The translations under genes and the position numbers were made by a program. From contig NZ_JAALLN010000016.1 of the NCBI RefSeq assembly GCF_011751075.1, forward strand, positions 46,875 to 110,874: DNA of 64,000 nucleotides. Reading direction: 5' to 3'. The notes under the pieces were generated by a model. It made no database searches. It had not been told where the DNA came from and saw only the letters and a list, made by a program, of their open reading frames with translations. The DNA is from Flavobacterium poyangense. Its GTDB lineage: Bacteria > Bacteroidota > Bacteroidia > Flavobacteriales > Flavobacteriaceae. Of this stretch, positions 55,009 through 64,000 are shown piece after piece (the first letter of the stretch is position 1; each line of letters opens with the position of its first letter).

Positions 55009-55926
55009 TTAGAAGAATCTAGGTGATATTATTCTGTTGTATCTGGTAAATAACTCGTAACGCAGAAAGATTTCATGAGATCCGGAATTGTAATTCCCTA
55101 ATGATGTAGTGTCAAAATCATAACTGTAACCTATAAACCAGGATTTATTGATTTGAAAACCAACCATGGCACTCAAAGCTGCGCTCCATCGGTAAGATAA
55201 ACCAGCAGCAAATTTTTCATTGACCAGGAAATTGGTTGATATATCGACCTGTAACGGTGCTCCCGGTACATACTTAGTTAATAAAGAAGGCTTAAAATCT
55301 ACATCTGAGCTGATCTCAAATACATAACCTGCGATAAGCAAGTAGTTAATTTTTGACGTAACAATTTTACTTGTGGATGTTCCCTGTACATAATGATCGG
55401 TTTTTATAAGATAGGGAGCTGATAATCCTAAATAGCCTTTATCAGAATACAGATAAAATCCCAAACCTACGTTTGGAGAAACCCTATTGTTAATATTATT
55501 CTGAAAAACAGGATCTCCGGATTGTTGCGTAAGTTTGGTGAAATCAGCATTCAGCATATTGATGGTTCCTTTAAGACCAAAGGCTAATTTGTAATTGTCA
55601 CCAGCTGGAATAGTAAAAGAAAAATCAAGAGAAATATCATTTTCTTCCGAAACTCCAATTTTATCATTTACTACTGACAATCCCAGACCTATATTACTCC
55701 CTGTGATTGGAGCATTTACAGAAAATGAATTTGTTACTGGTGCTCCTTCAAGTCCAATCCACTGATTTCTATGCAATCCAAAAAAGTTTATTGCTGGCCT
55801 GGAACCTGCATAAGCAGGATTAACAAGTGCTGTGTTGTACATATATTGAGTGAATTGCTCTCTATTCTGCGCATATGTTATAACGGATATAAACATATTT
55901 ACTAATACTATAATTCTTGTTTTCAT
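55009..55926 (-). CDS. PorP/SprF-family type IX secretion membrane protein
   Basis: 305 residues, signal peptide ending near TYAQ. The opening FTQYMYNTALVNPAYAGSRP is the signature of the PorP/SprF family, followed by outer-membrane barrel strands up to YELFTRYNRIISPRFF. SprF is needed for secretion of the adhesin SprB in Flavobacterium johnsoniae, and family members are found beside genes for proteins with type B sorting domains. Here it lies between such an adhesin (upstream) and an OmpA-PD40 protein, so it is likely the dedicated outer-membrane partner for secreting or tethering that adhesin. Confidence 0.94.
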   Translation of the reverse strand: MKTRIIVLVNMFISVITYAQNREQFTQYMYNTALVNPAYAGSRPAINFFGLHRNQWIGLEGAPVTNSFSVNAPITGSNIGLGLSVVNDKIGVSEENDISLDFSFTIPAGDNYKLAFGLKGTINMLNADFTKLTQQSGDPVFQNNINNRVSPNVGLGFYLYSDKGYLGLSAPYLIKTDHYVQGTSTSKIVTSKINYLLIAGYVFEISSDVDFKPSLLTKYVPGAPLQVDISTNFLVNEKFAAGLSYRWSAALSAMVGFQINKSWFIGYSYDFDTTSLGNYNSGSHEIFLRYELFTRYNRIISPRFF

Positions 55927-56065
55927 GTGAAGTTTTTTTTATCTTTCATTTAAGGCTGTGTAACATCTCAACGATTTTATTTAAGTGTAAAACATATTAA
56001 TTCATACTTTTTAAGTAATCTCTATCGAAGACAAGAAGCATGGAAGAATCTATTTTATTTACATC

Positions 56066-59000
56066 TTAATTCCACTTCAATTCGAGGAAACCTGTTAAAC
56101 TATAAGCGTTTGTTTTTTTGTCTGTGTAATTGATTATATAGTAATAGGTCCCTTCAGGTAATTTTTCGTTTCGGTTAACTGTTGTTCGTCCTTCAGACAT
56201 TCCAACAAATCCTTTATCCATATCATTTGTATACTGATTGCGTTCAAAAACTAATACACCCCAGCGATTGTAAATCTGAACCGTATTGTTTGGGTAGCAG
56301 TCGAAATCATCTAAAGCTTTGACAAAGAAGAAATCATTTATTCCATCTATGATTCCTGGGGATACCGCATTGAATACTTTTATCGGATTAGTTTCAGAAC
56401 ATTCAGAACACACAGTGTTAATGATAATAACATCTGTTGTAGGCAATGAGATACAACCATCTTCATTGGTAACTGTAAAGTTGTACGTGCCTGGATTTAA
56501 GCCTGTAACTTGAGCTGTTGCTGTATTACCTTGTATTCCTCCCGGATTAATAGTCCAACTTCCTAATGGTAAATTGCTTAACACAACACTTCCTGTGGTT
56601 AAAGGGCACTGTGGTTGAACAGGAATGGCAGCTATTGGCGCTCCAGGACTAACTAGTATATCAGAATTGCTAAAAGAAGCAGAAATTCCAGAAATACAAC
56701 CTCCATTAGATGCGGTCACAGTATAAGAAGTACCAATTGTCATCCCGGATATCAGTCCTGATCCTCCAACTGTAGGCCCTGTTGGGGTGAAAGTATAAGT
56801 ATTAACGGCGCTATAATTGCTAATGGTGCTTGTTCCTGCTGCCAAACAAGTTGGTACAGTAGAACTTATTGTAGGTGTCGCAGGAGTTGGCAGTATATCA
56901 GAATTGCTAAAAGAAGCAGAAACTCCTGAGATACAACCTCCATTAGATGCGGTTACGGTGTAAGAAGTACCAATTGTCATCCCGGATATCAGTCCTGATC
57001 CTCCAACTGTAGGCCCTGTTGGGGTGAAAGTATAAGTATTAACTGCGCTATAATTGCTGATAGTACTGGTTCCTGCTGCCAAACAAGTTGGTACAGTAGA
57101 ACTTATAGTTGGTGTCGCAGGAGTTGGCAATATATCGGAATTGCTAAAAGAAGCAGAAACTCCTGAAATGCAACCTCCATTAGATGCGGTTACGGTGTAA
57201 GAAGTACCAATTGTCATGTTTGCTATTAGTCCTGATCCTCCAACTGTAGGCCCTGTTGGTGTGAAAGTATAAGTATTCGCTGCGCTGTAATTGCTGATGG
57301 TACTAGTTCCTGCCGCCAAACAAGTTGGTACAGTAGAACTTATAGTTGGTGTCGCAGGAGTTGGCAATATATCGGAATTGCTAAAAGAAGTAGAAACTCC
57401 TGAAATGCAACCTCCATTGGATGCGGTTACGGTGTAAGAAGTACCGATTGTCATCCCAGATACGAGTCCTGATCCTCCAACTGTAGGCCCTGTTGGAGTA
57501 AAGACATATGTATTCGCTGCGCTGTAATTGCTGATGGTACTAGTTCCTGCCGCCAAACAAGTTGGTACAGTAGAACTTATAGTTGGTGTCGCAGGAGTTG
57601 GCAATATATCGGAATTGCTAAAAGAAGCAGAAACTCCTGAAATGCAACCTCCATTAGATGCGGTTACGGTGTAAGAAGTACCGATTGTCATCCCGGATAT
57701 CAGTCCAGATGCACCCACTGTAGGTCCTGTTGGCGTGAAAGTATAAGTATTCGCTGCGCTGTAATTGCTGATGGTACTAGTTCCTGCCGCCAAACAAGTT
57801 GGTACAGTAGAACTTATAGTTGGTGTCGCAGGAGTTGGTAATATATCAGAATTGCTAAAAGAAGCAGAAATTCCGGAGATACAACCTCCATTAGATGCGG
57901 TCACAGTATAAGAAGTACCGATTGTCATCCCAGATACGAGTCCTGATCCTCCAACTGTAGGCCCTGTTGGAGTAAAGACATATGTATTCGCTGCGCTGTA
58001 ATTGCTGATGGTACTAGTTCCTGCCGCCAAACAAGTCGGTACAGTAGAACTTATAGTTGGTGTCGCAGGAGTTGGTAATATATCAGAATTACTAAAAGAA
58101 GTAGAAACTCCGGAGATACAACCTCCATTAGATGCGGTTACGGTGTAAGAAGTACCGATTGTTATCCCGGATATCAGTCCTGATGCGCCTATTGTAGGCC
58201 CTGTTGGAGTAAAGACATATGTATTAACTGCGCTGTAATTGCTGATGGTACTAGTTCCTGCCGCCAAACAAGTTGGTACAGTAGAACTTATAGTTGGTGT
58301 CGCAGGAGTTGGCAATATATCGGAATTGCTAAAAGAAGCAGAAACTCCTGAAATGCAACCTCCATTAGATGCTGTCACAGTATAAGAAGTACCAATTGTC
58401 ATGTTTGCTATTAGTCCTGATCCTCCAACTGTAGGCCCTGTTGGTGTGAAAGTATAAGTATTCGCTGCGCTGTAATTGCTGATGGTACTAGTTCCTGCCG
58501 CCAAACAAGTCGGTACAGTTGCGCTGATTGTAGGTGTCGCAGGAGTTGGTAATATATCGGAATTGCTAAAAGAAGCAGAAACTCCAGAGATACAACCTCC
58601 ATTGGATGCGGTTACGGTGTAAGAAGTACCGATTGTCATCCCGGATATCAGTCCAGATGCACCCACTGTAGGTCCTGTTGGCGTGAAAGTATAAGTATTC
58701 GCTGCGCTGTAATTGCTAATGGTACTGGTTCCTGCCGCCAAACAAGTCGGTACAGTAGAACTTATAGTTGGTGTCGCAGGAGTTGGCAATATATCGGAAT
58801 TGCTAAAAGAAGCAGAAACTCCGGAGATACAACCTCCATTGGATGCGGTTACGGTGTAAGAAGTACCAATTGTCATCCCGGATATTAGTCCTGATCCTCC
58901 AACTGTAGGCCCTGTTGGTGTGAAAGTATAAGTATTAACGGCGCTGTAATTGCCAATGGTACTAGTTCCTGCCGCCAAACAAGTTGGTACAGTTGCGCTG

Positions 59001-62000
59001 ATTGTAGGTGTCGCAGGAGTTGGTAATATATCAGAATTGCTAAAAGAAGCAGAAACTCCTGAAATGCAACCTCCATTGGATGCGGTTACGGTGTAAGAAG
59101 TACCGATTGTCATCCCGGATATCAGTCCAGATGCACCCACTGTAGGTCCTGTTGGCGTGAAAGTATAAGTATTAACTGCGCTATAATTGCTGATGGTACT
59201 AGTTCCTGTTGCCAAACAAGTTGGTACAGTAGAACTTATTGTTGGTGTCGCAGGAGTTGGCAGTATATCAGAATTGCTAAAAGAAGCAGAAGCTCCTGAG
59301 ATACAACCTCCATTAGATGCAGTCACGGTATAAGAAGTACCGATTGTCATCCCGGATATCAGTCCAGATCCTCCAACTGTAGGTCCTGTTGGTGTGAAAG
59401 TATAAGTATTAACTGCGCTGTAATTGCTGATGGTACTGGTTCCTGCTGCCAAACAAGTCGGTACAGTAGAACTTATAGTTGGTGTCGCAGGAGTTGGCAG
59501 TATATCAGAATTGCTAAAAGAAGCAGAAACTCCAGAGATACAACCTCCATTAGATGCAGTCACGGTATAAGAAGTACCGATTGTCATCCCAGATACGAGT
59601 CCTGATCCTCCAACTGTAGGCCCTGTTGGGGTGAAAGTATAAGTATTAACTGCGCTGTAATTGCTAATGGTACTGGTTCCTGCTGCCAAACAAGTTGGTA
59701 CAGTAGAACTTATAGTTGGTGTCGCAGGAGTTGGCAGTATATCAGAATTGCTAAAAGAAGCAGAAACTCCAGAGATACAACCTCCATTAGATGCGGTCAC
59801 AGTATAAGAAGTACCAATTGTCATGTTTGCTATTAGTCCTGAGCCGCCCACTGTAGGCCCTGTTGGCCTGAAAGTATAAGTATTAACTGCGCTGTAATTG
59901 CTAATGGTGCTTGTTCCTGCTGCCAAACAAGTCGGTACAGTAGAACTTATAGTTGGCGTCGCAGGAGTTGGCAGTATATCAGAATTGCTAAAAGAAGTAG
60001 AAACTCCTGAAATGCAACCTCCATTGGATGCGGTTACGGTGTAAGAAGTACCGATTGTCATCCCAGATACGAGTCCTGATCCTCCAACTGTAGGCCCTGT
60101 TGGTGTGAAAGTATAAGTATTAACGGCGCTATAATTGCTAATGGTACTGGTTCCTGCTGCCAAACAAGTTGGTACAGTAGAACTGATTGTAGGTGTCGCA
60201 GGAGTTGGCAGTATATCAGAATTGCTAAAAGAAGCAGAAACTCCAGAGATACAACCTCCATTGGATGCGGTTACGGTGTAAGAAGTACCAATTGTCATCC
60301 CGGATATTAGTCCTGATCCTCCAACTGTAGGCCCTGTTGGCGTGAAAGTATAAGTATTAACTGCGCTATAATTGCTGATAGTACTGGTTCCTGCTGCCAA
60401 ACAAGTCGGTACAGTAGAACTTATAGTTGGTGTCGCAGGAGTTGGCAGTATATCAGAATTACTAAAAGAAGCAGAAACTCCAGAGATACAACCTCCATTA
60501 GATGCTGTCACAGTATAAGAAGTACCAATTGTCATGTTTGCTATTAGTCCTGATCCTCCAACTGTAGGTCCTGTTGGCGTGAAAGTATAAGTATTCGCTG
60601 CGCTATAATTGCTAATGGTACTGGTTCCTGCCGCCAAACAAGTTGGTACAGTTGCGCTGATTGTAGGCGTCGCAGGAGTTGGCAGTATATCAGAATTGCT
60701 AAAAGAAGCAGAAGCTCCAGAGATACAACCTCCATTAGATGCAGTCACGGTATAAGAAGTACCGATTGTCATGTTTGCTATTAGTCCTGATCCTCCAACT
60801 GTAGGTCCTGTTGGCGTGAAAGTATAAGTATTAACTGCGCTATAATTGCTGATGGTACTGGTTCCTGCTGCCAAACAAGTCGGTACAGTAGAACTTATAG
60901 TTGGTGTCGCAGGAGTTGGCAGTATATCAGAATTGCTAAAAGAAGCAGAAACTCCAGAGATACAACCTCCATTAGATGCAGTCACGGTATAAGAAGTACC
61001 GATTGTCATCCCAGATACGAGTCCTGATCCTCCAACTGTAGGCCCTGTTGGGGTGAAAGTATAAGTATTAACTGCGCTGTAATTGCTAATGGTGCTTGTT
61101 CCTGCCGCCAAACAAGTCGGTACAGTTGCGCTGATTGTAGGTGTCGCAGGAGTTGGCAATATATCGGAATTGCTAAAAGAAGTAGAAACTCCGGAGATAC
61201 AACCTCCATTAGATGCGGTCACAGTATAAGAAGTACCAATTGTCATCCCGGATATCAGTCCTGATCCACCCACTGTTGGTCCTGTTGGGGTGAAAGTATA
61301 AGTATTAACTGCGCTGTAATTGCTAATGGTGCTTGTTCCTGCCGCCAAACAAGTCGGTACAGTTGCGCTGATTGTAGGTGTCGCAGGAGTTGGCAATATA
61401 TCGGAATTGCTAAAAGAAGTAGAAACTCCTGAGATACAACCTCCATTAGATGCGGTTACGGTGTAAGAAGTACCAATTGTCATCCCGGATATCAGTCCTG
61501 ATCCTCCAACTGTAGGCCCTGTTGGAGTAAAGACATATGTATTAACGGCGCTGTAATTGCTGATTGTACTTGTTCCTGCCGCCAAACAAGTTGGTACAGT
61601 AGAACTGATTGTAGGTGTCGCAGGAGTTGGCAGTATATCAGAATTGCTAAAAGAAGCAGAAACTCCAGAAATACAACCTCCATTAGATGCGGTTACGGTG
61701 TAAGAAGTACCGATTGTCATCCCGGATATCAGTCCAGATCCACCTACTGTAGGTCCTGTTGGTGTGAAAGTATATGTATTAACGGCGCTGTAATTGCTAA
61801 TGGTGCTAGTTCCTGCCGCCAAACAAGTTGGTACAGTAGAACTTATTGTAGGCGTCGCAGGAGTTGGCAGTATATCAGAATTGCTAAAAGAAGCAGAAAC
61901 TCCAGAGATACAACCTCCATTAGATGCGGTTACAGTGTAAGAAGTACCGATTGTCATCCCAGAGATTAGTCCTGATCCACCCACTGTAGGTCCTGTTGGT

Positions 62001-64000
62001 GTGAAAGTATAAGTATTGGCTGCGCTGTAATTGCTAATGGTGCTGGTTCCTGCTGCCAAACAAGTCGGTACAGTAGAACTTATAGTTGGTGTCGCAGGAG
62101 TTGGCAGTATATCAGAATTGCTAAAAGAAGCAGAAACTCCTGAGATACAGCCTCCATTGGATGCAGTTACGGTATAAGAAGTACCAATTGTCATCCCAGA
62201 TACGAGTCCTGATCCTCCAACTGTAGGTCCTGTTGGTGTGAAAGTATAAGTATTCGCTGCGCTGTAATTGTTAATGGTGCTTGTTCCTGCTGCCAAACAA
62301 GTCGGTACAGTAGAACTTATAGTTGGTGTCGCAGGAGTTGGTAATATATCAGAATTACTAAAAGAAGCAGAAACTCCAGAGATACAACCTCCATTAGATG
62401 CGGTTACGGTGTAAGAAGTACCGATTGTCATCCCAGATACGAGTCCTGATCCTCCAACTGTAGGCCCTGTTGGCGTGAAAGTATAAGTATTCGCTGCGCT
62501 GTAATTGCTAATGGTGCTTGTTCCTGCCGCCAAACAAGTTGGTACAGTAGAACTTATAGTTGGTGTCGCAGGAGTTGGCAATATATCGGAATTGCTAAAA
62601 GAAGCAGAAACTCCTGAAATGCAACCTCCATTAGATGCTGTCACAGTATAAGAAGTACCAATTGTCATCCCAGTGATTAATCCAGATCCACCCACTGTAG
62701 GCCCTGTTGGCGTGAAAGTATAAGTATTCGCTGCGCTATAATTGCTAATGGTGCTTGTTCCTGCTGCCAAACAAGTTGGTACAGTAGAACTGATTGTAGG
62801 TGTCGCAGGAGTTGGCAGTATATCAGAATTGCTAAAAGAAGCAGAAACTCCGGAGATACAACCTCCATTAGATGCAGTCACAGTATAAGAAGTACCGATT
62901 GTCATGTTTGCTATTAGTCCTGATCCTCCAACTGTAGGTCCTGTTGGCGTGAAAGTATAAGTATTAACGGCGCTATAATTGCTAATGGTGCTAGTTCCTG
63001 CTGCCAAACAAGTTGGTACAGTAGAACTGATTGTAGGTGTCGCAGGAGTTGGCAGTATATCAGAATTACTAAAAGAAGCAGAAACTCCAGAGATACAACC
63101 TCTATTAGATGCGGTCACAGTATAAGAAGTACCGATTGTCATCCCGGATATCAGTCCAGATCCACCCACTGTAGGTCCTGTTGGCGTGAAAGTATAAGTA
63201 TTCGCTGCGCTATAATTGCTAATGGTGCTTGTTCCTGCTGCCAGACAAGTCGGTACAGTTGCGCTGATTGTAGGTGTCGCAGGAGTTGACAATATATCGG
63301 AATTGCTAAAAGAAGCAGAAACTCCAGAGATACAACCTCCATTAGATGCTGTCACAGTATAAGAAGTACCGATTGTCATGTTTGATATCAGCCCTGATCC
63401 ACCCACTGTAGGTCCTGTTGGGGTGAAAGTATAAGTATTCGCTGCGCTATAATTGCTAATGGTGCTTGTTCCTGCTGCCAAACAAGTCGGTACAGTTGCG
63501 CTGATTGTAGGTGTCGCAGGAGTTGGCAGTATATCGGAATTACTAAAAGAAGTAGAAACTCCTGAGATACAACCTCCATTAGATGCAGTCACGGTATAAG
63601 AAGTACCGATTGTCATCCCGGATACGAGTCCTGATCCACCCACTGTAGGCCCTGTTGGCGTGAAAGTATAAGTATTAACTGCGCTATAATTGCTAATGGT
63701 GCTGGTTCCTGTTGCCAAACAAGTCGGTATAGTTGCGCTGATTGTAGGTGTCGCAGGAGTTGGCAGTATATCAGAATTACTAAAAGAAGCAGAAACTCCA
63801 GAGATACAACCTCCATTAGATGCGGTTACAGTATAAGAAGTACCGATTGTCATCCCAGATACGAGTCCTGATCCTCCAACTGTAGGTCCTGTTGGTGTGA
63901 AAGTATAAGTATTAACTGCGCTATAATTGCTGATGGTACTGGTTCCTGCTGCCAAACAAGTTGGTACAGTAGAACTTATTGTAGGTGTCGCAGGAGTTGG
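56066..64000 (-). CDS. Giant repeat adhesin with type B sorting domain (5' end beyond window)
   Basis: Over 2640 residues lie in the window and the frame stays open to the right edge, so the N-terminus and signal peptide are missing; the listed Met near 63955 is internal. Nearly all of it is a tandem array of a 79-residue unit with two Cys (VPTCLA and GGCISG), probably Ig-like domains. After the array come a different module (QVTGLNPGTYNFTVTNEDGC) and a C-terminal CHU_C/type B sorting domain (PGIIDGINDFFFVK; VQIYNRWGVLVFERNQY), which directs type IX secretion. Its SprF-like and OmpA partner genes follow. By comparison with SprB it may be a gliding or surface adhesin. Function in this strain is unverified. 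Confidence 0.92.
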   Translation of the reverse strand, partial: PTPATPTISSTVPTCLAAGTSTISNYSAVNTYTFTPTGPTVGGSGLVSGMTIGTSYTVTASNGGCISGVSASFSNSDILPTPATPTISATIPTCLATGTSTISNYSAVNTYTFTPTGPTVGGSGLVSGMTIGTSYTVTASNGGCISGVSTSFSNSDILPTPATPTISATVPTCLAAGTSTISNYSAANTYTFTPTGPTVGGSGLISNMTIGTSYTVTASNGGCISGVSASFSNSDILSTPATPTISATVPTCLAAGTSTISNYSAANTYTFTPTGPTVGGSGLISGMTIGTSYTVTASNRGCISGVSASFSNSDILPTPATPTISSTVPTCLAAGTSTISNYSAVNTYTFTPTGPTVGGSGLIANMTIGTSYTVTASNGGCISGVSASFSNSDILPTPATPTISSTVPTCLAAGTSTISNYSAANTYTFTPTGPTVGGSGLITGMTIGTSYTVTASNGGCISGVSASFSNSDILPTPATPTISSTVPTCLAAGTSTISNYSAANTYTFTPTGPTVGGSGLVSGMTIGTSYTVTASNGGCISGVSASFSNSDILPTPATPTISSTVPTCLAAGTSTINNYSAANTYTFTPTGPTVGGSGLVSGMTIGTSYTVTASNGGCISGVSASFSNSDILPTPATPTISSTVPTCLAAGTSTISNYSAANTYTFTPTGPTVGGSGLISGMTIGTSYTVTASNGGCISGVSASFSNSDILPTPATPTISSTVPTCLAAGTSTISNYSAVNTYTFTPTGPTVGGSGLISGMTIGTSYTVTASNGGCISGVSASFSNSDILPTPATPTISSTVPTCLAAGTSTISNYSAVNTYVFTPTGPTVGGSGLISGMTIGTSYTVTASNGGCISGVSTSFSNSDILPTPATPTISATVPTCLAAGTSTISNYSAVNTYTFTPTGPTVGGSGLISGMTIGTSYTVTASNGGCISGVSTSFSNSDILPTPATPTISATVPTCLAAGTSTISNYSAVNTYTFTPTGPTVGGSGLVSGMTIGTSYTVTASNGGCISGVSASFSNSDILPTPATPTISSTVPTCLAAGTSTISNYSAVNTYTFTPTGPTVGGSGLIANMTIGTSYTVTASNGGCISGASASFSNSDILPTPATPTISATVPTCLAAGTSTISNYSAANTYTFTPTGPTVGGSGLIANMTIGTSYTVTASNGGCISGVSASFSNSDILPTPATPTISSTVPTCLAAGTSTISNYSAVNTYTFTPTGPTVGGSGLISGMTIGTSYTVTASNGGCISGVSASFSNSDILPTPATPTISSTVPTCLAAGTSTISNYSAVNTYTFTPTGPTVGGSGLVSGMTIGTSYTVTASNGGCISGVSTSFSNSDILPTPATPTISSTVPTCLAAGTSTISNYSAVNTYTFRPTGPTVGGSGLIANMTIGTSYTVTASNGGCISGVSASFSNSDILPTPATPTISSTVPTCLAAGTSTISNYSAVNTYTFTPTGPTVGGSGLVSGMTIGTSYTVTASNGGCISGVSASFSNSDILPTPATPTISSTVPTCLAAGTSTISNYSAVNTYTFTPTGPTVGGSGLISGMTIGTSYTVTASNGGCISGASASFSNSDILPTPATPTISSTVPTCLATGTSTISNYSAVNTYTFTPTGPTVGASGLISGMTIGTSYTVTASNGGCISGVSASFSNSDILPTPATPTISATVPTCLAAGTSTIGNYSAVNTYTFTPTGPTVGGSGLISGMTIGTSYTVTASNGGCISGVSASFSNSDILPTPATPTISSTVPTCLAAGTSTISNYSAANTYTFTPTGPTVGASGLISGMTIGTSYTVTASNGGCISGVSASFSNSDILPTPATPTISATVPTCLAAGTSTISNYSAANTYTFTPTGPTVGGSGLIANMTIGTSYTVTASNGGCISGVSASFSNSDILPTPATPTISSTVPTCLAAGTSTISNYSAVNTYVFTPTGPTIGASGLISGITIGTSYTVTASNGGCISGVSTSFSNSDILPTPATPTISSTVPTCLAAGTSTISNYSAANTYVFTPTGPTVGGSGLVSGMTIGTSYTVTASNGGCISGISASFSNSDILPTPATPTISSTVPTCLAAGTSTISNYSAANTYTFTPTGPTVGASGLISGMTIGTSYTVTASNGGCISGVSASFSNSDILPTPATPTISSTVPTCLAAGTSTISNYSAANTYVFTPTGPTVGGSGLVSGMTIGTSYTVTASNGGCISGVSTSFSNSDILPTPATPTISSTVPTCLAAGTSTISNYSAANTYTFTPTGPTVGGSGLIANMTIGTSYTVTASNGGCISGVSASFSNSDILPTPATPTISSTVPTCLAAGTSTISNYSAVNTYTFTPTGPTVGGSGLISGMTIGTSYTVTASNGGCISGVSASFSNSDILPTPATPTISSTVPTCLAAGTSTISNYSAVNTYTFTPTGPTVGGSGLISGMTIGTSYTVTASNGGCISGISASFSNSDILVSPGAPIAAIPVQPQCPLTTGSVVLSNLPLGSWTINPGGIQGNTATAQVTGLNPGTYNFTVTNEDGCISLPTTDVIIINTVCSECSETNPIKVFNAVSPGIIDGINDFFFVKALDDFDCYPNNTVQIYNRWGVLVFERNQYTNDMDKGFVGMSEGRTTVNRNEKLPEGTYYYIINYTDKKTNAYSLTGFLELKWN
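56655..64000 (-). repeat. Tandem array of ~31 units of 237 bp
   Basis: Units repeat every 237 bases (79 codons) across the adhesin gene, from the first complete unit near 56655 to the window edge and beyond. They are near-identical, differing mostly at a few fixed codons: Ser or Ala before TVPT, Val or Ala in SA(V/A)NTY, and Leu-Ile/Val-Ser-Gly, Leu-Ile-Ala-Asn or Leu-Ile-Ser-Asn before MTIG. The variants occur in mixed combinations. Count estimated from length divided by period. Confidence 0.93.

Noticed and set aside
58411..63816. Many ~63-residue minus-strand ORFs starting MEVV... within the array
   Set aside because: They are out-of-frame shadows repeated once per unit of the adhesin gene, rich in Leu/Gln and with no independent signals.
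56655..64000. CRISPR array or non-coding satellite
   Set aside because: Units are 237 bases, contiguous without unique spacers, and keep one open reading frame of 79 codons per unit.

Overview
The window looks like chromosomal DNA of a gliding Bacteroidetes bacterium, most likely Flavobacterium. The evidence is low G+C content, promoters of the Bacteroidetes form TTG-N19-TAnnTTTG (clearest at tRNA-Arg), a C-terminal type B sorting domain of the type IX secretion system next to a PorP/SprF protein, a TonB receptor of the carboxypeptidase-regulatory/outer-membrane-barrel type, and several families of dispersed palindromic intergenic repeats. Species was not determined.

Layout. 1-9.7 kb: end of an M1 aminopeptidase, a PP-loop ATPase, an Asp/Asn hydroxylase-like oxygenase, two lipoproteins, a DUF1697 protein, RecG, then a minus-strand group of orphan sensors (Aer-like PAS protein, MCP-type membrane sensor, thioredoxin-fold protein). 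10.3-16.8 kb: a tripartite RND efflux operon (adaptor, pump, TolC) followed by a bestrophin. 17-19.4 kb: pheT. 19.5-24.6 kb: a minus-strand module of two large unrecognised proteins and an N-acetylmuramidase, all without signal peptides, divergent from a four-gene operon (small soluble protein, multi-pass membrane protein, NarL-type kinase and regulator; 24.9-27.4 kb). 28.4-32.4 kb: apt, tRNA-Arg and an accessory cassette with a small protein of mobile-element type, a frameshifted small gene and a putative PD-(D/E)XK nuclease, flanked by inverted 19-bp repeats. 32.6-37 kb: a TonB-dependent receptor divergent from a LytTR two-component system. 37.3-40.4 kb: an SDR, then a 29-residue leader ORF ending in eight Cys codons just before a PhyH dioxygenase, a 50-residue ORF, a CDP-alcohol phosphatidyltransferase and a GtrA protein. 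40.5-47 kb: a DUF4833 protein, an unknown protein, an XRE regulator and a 1415-residue STAND NTPase resembling anti-phage Avs proteins. 47-52.8 kb: amino-acid permease, endonuclease/exonuclease/phosphatase protein, membrane-bound LuxR regulator, outer-membrane protein. 53-64 kb: a type IX secretion trio: OmpA/PD40 protein, PorP/SprF protein and a giant adhesin with about 31 tandem 237-bp repeats that runs off the window.

The most unusual item is the poly-Cys leader at 38189-38278. It has a plausible promoter of its own and looks like a cysteine-responsive translational attenuator for the downstream operon; a metal-binding or modified peptide is the alternative. Other leads are the signal-less muramidase module, the tRNA-Arg cassette, the STAND protein, the mosaic repeat array and a nested pair of palindromic repeats at 51.1-51.3 kb. 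No database search was possible; family names come from motif recognition.
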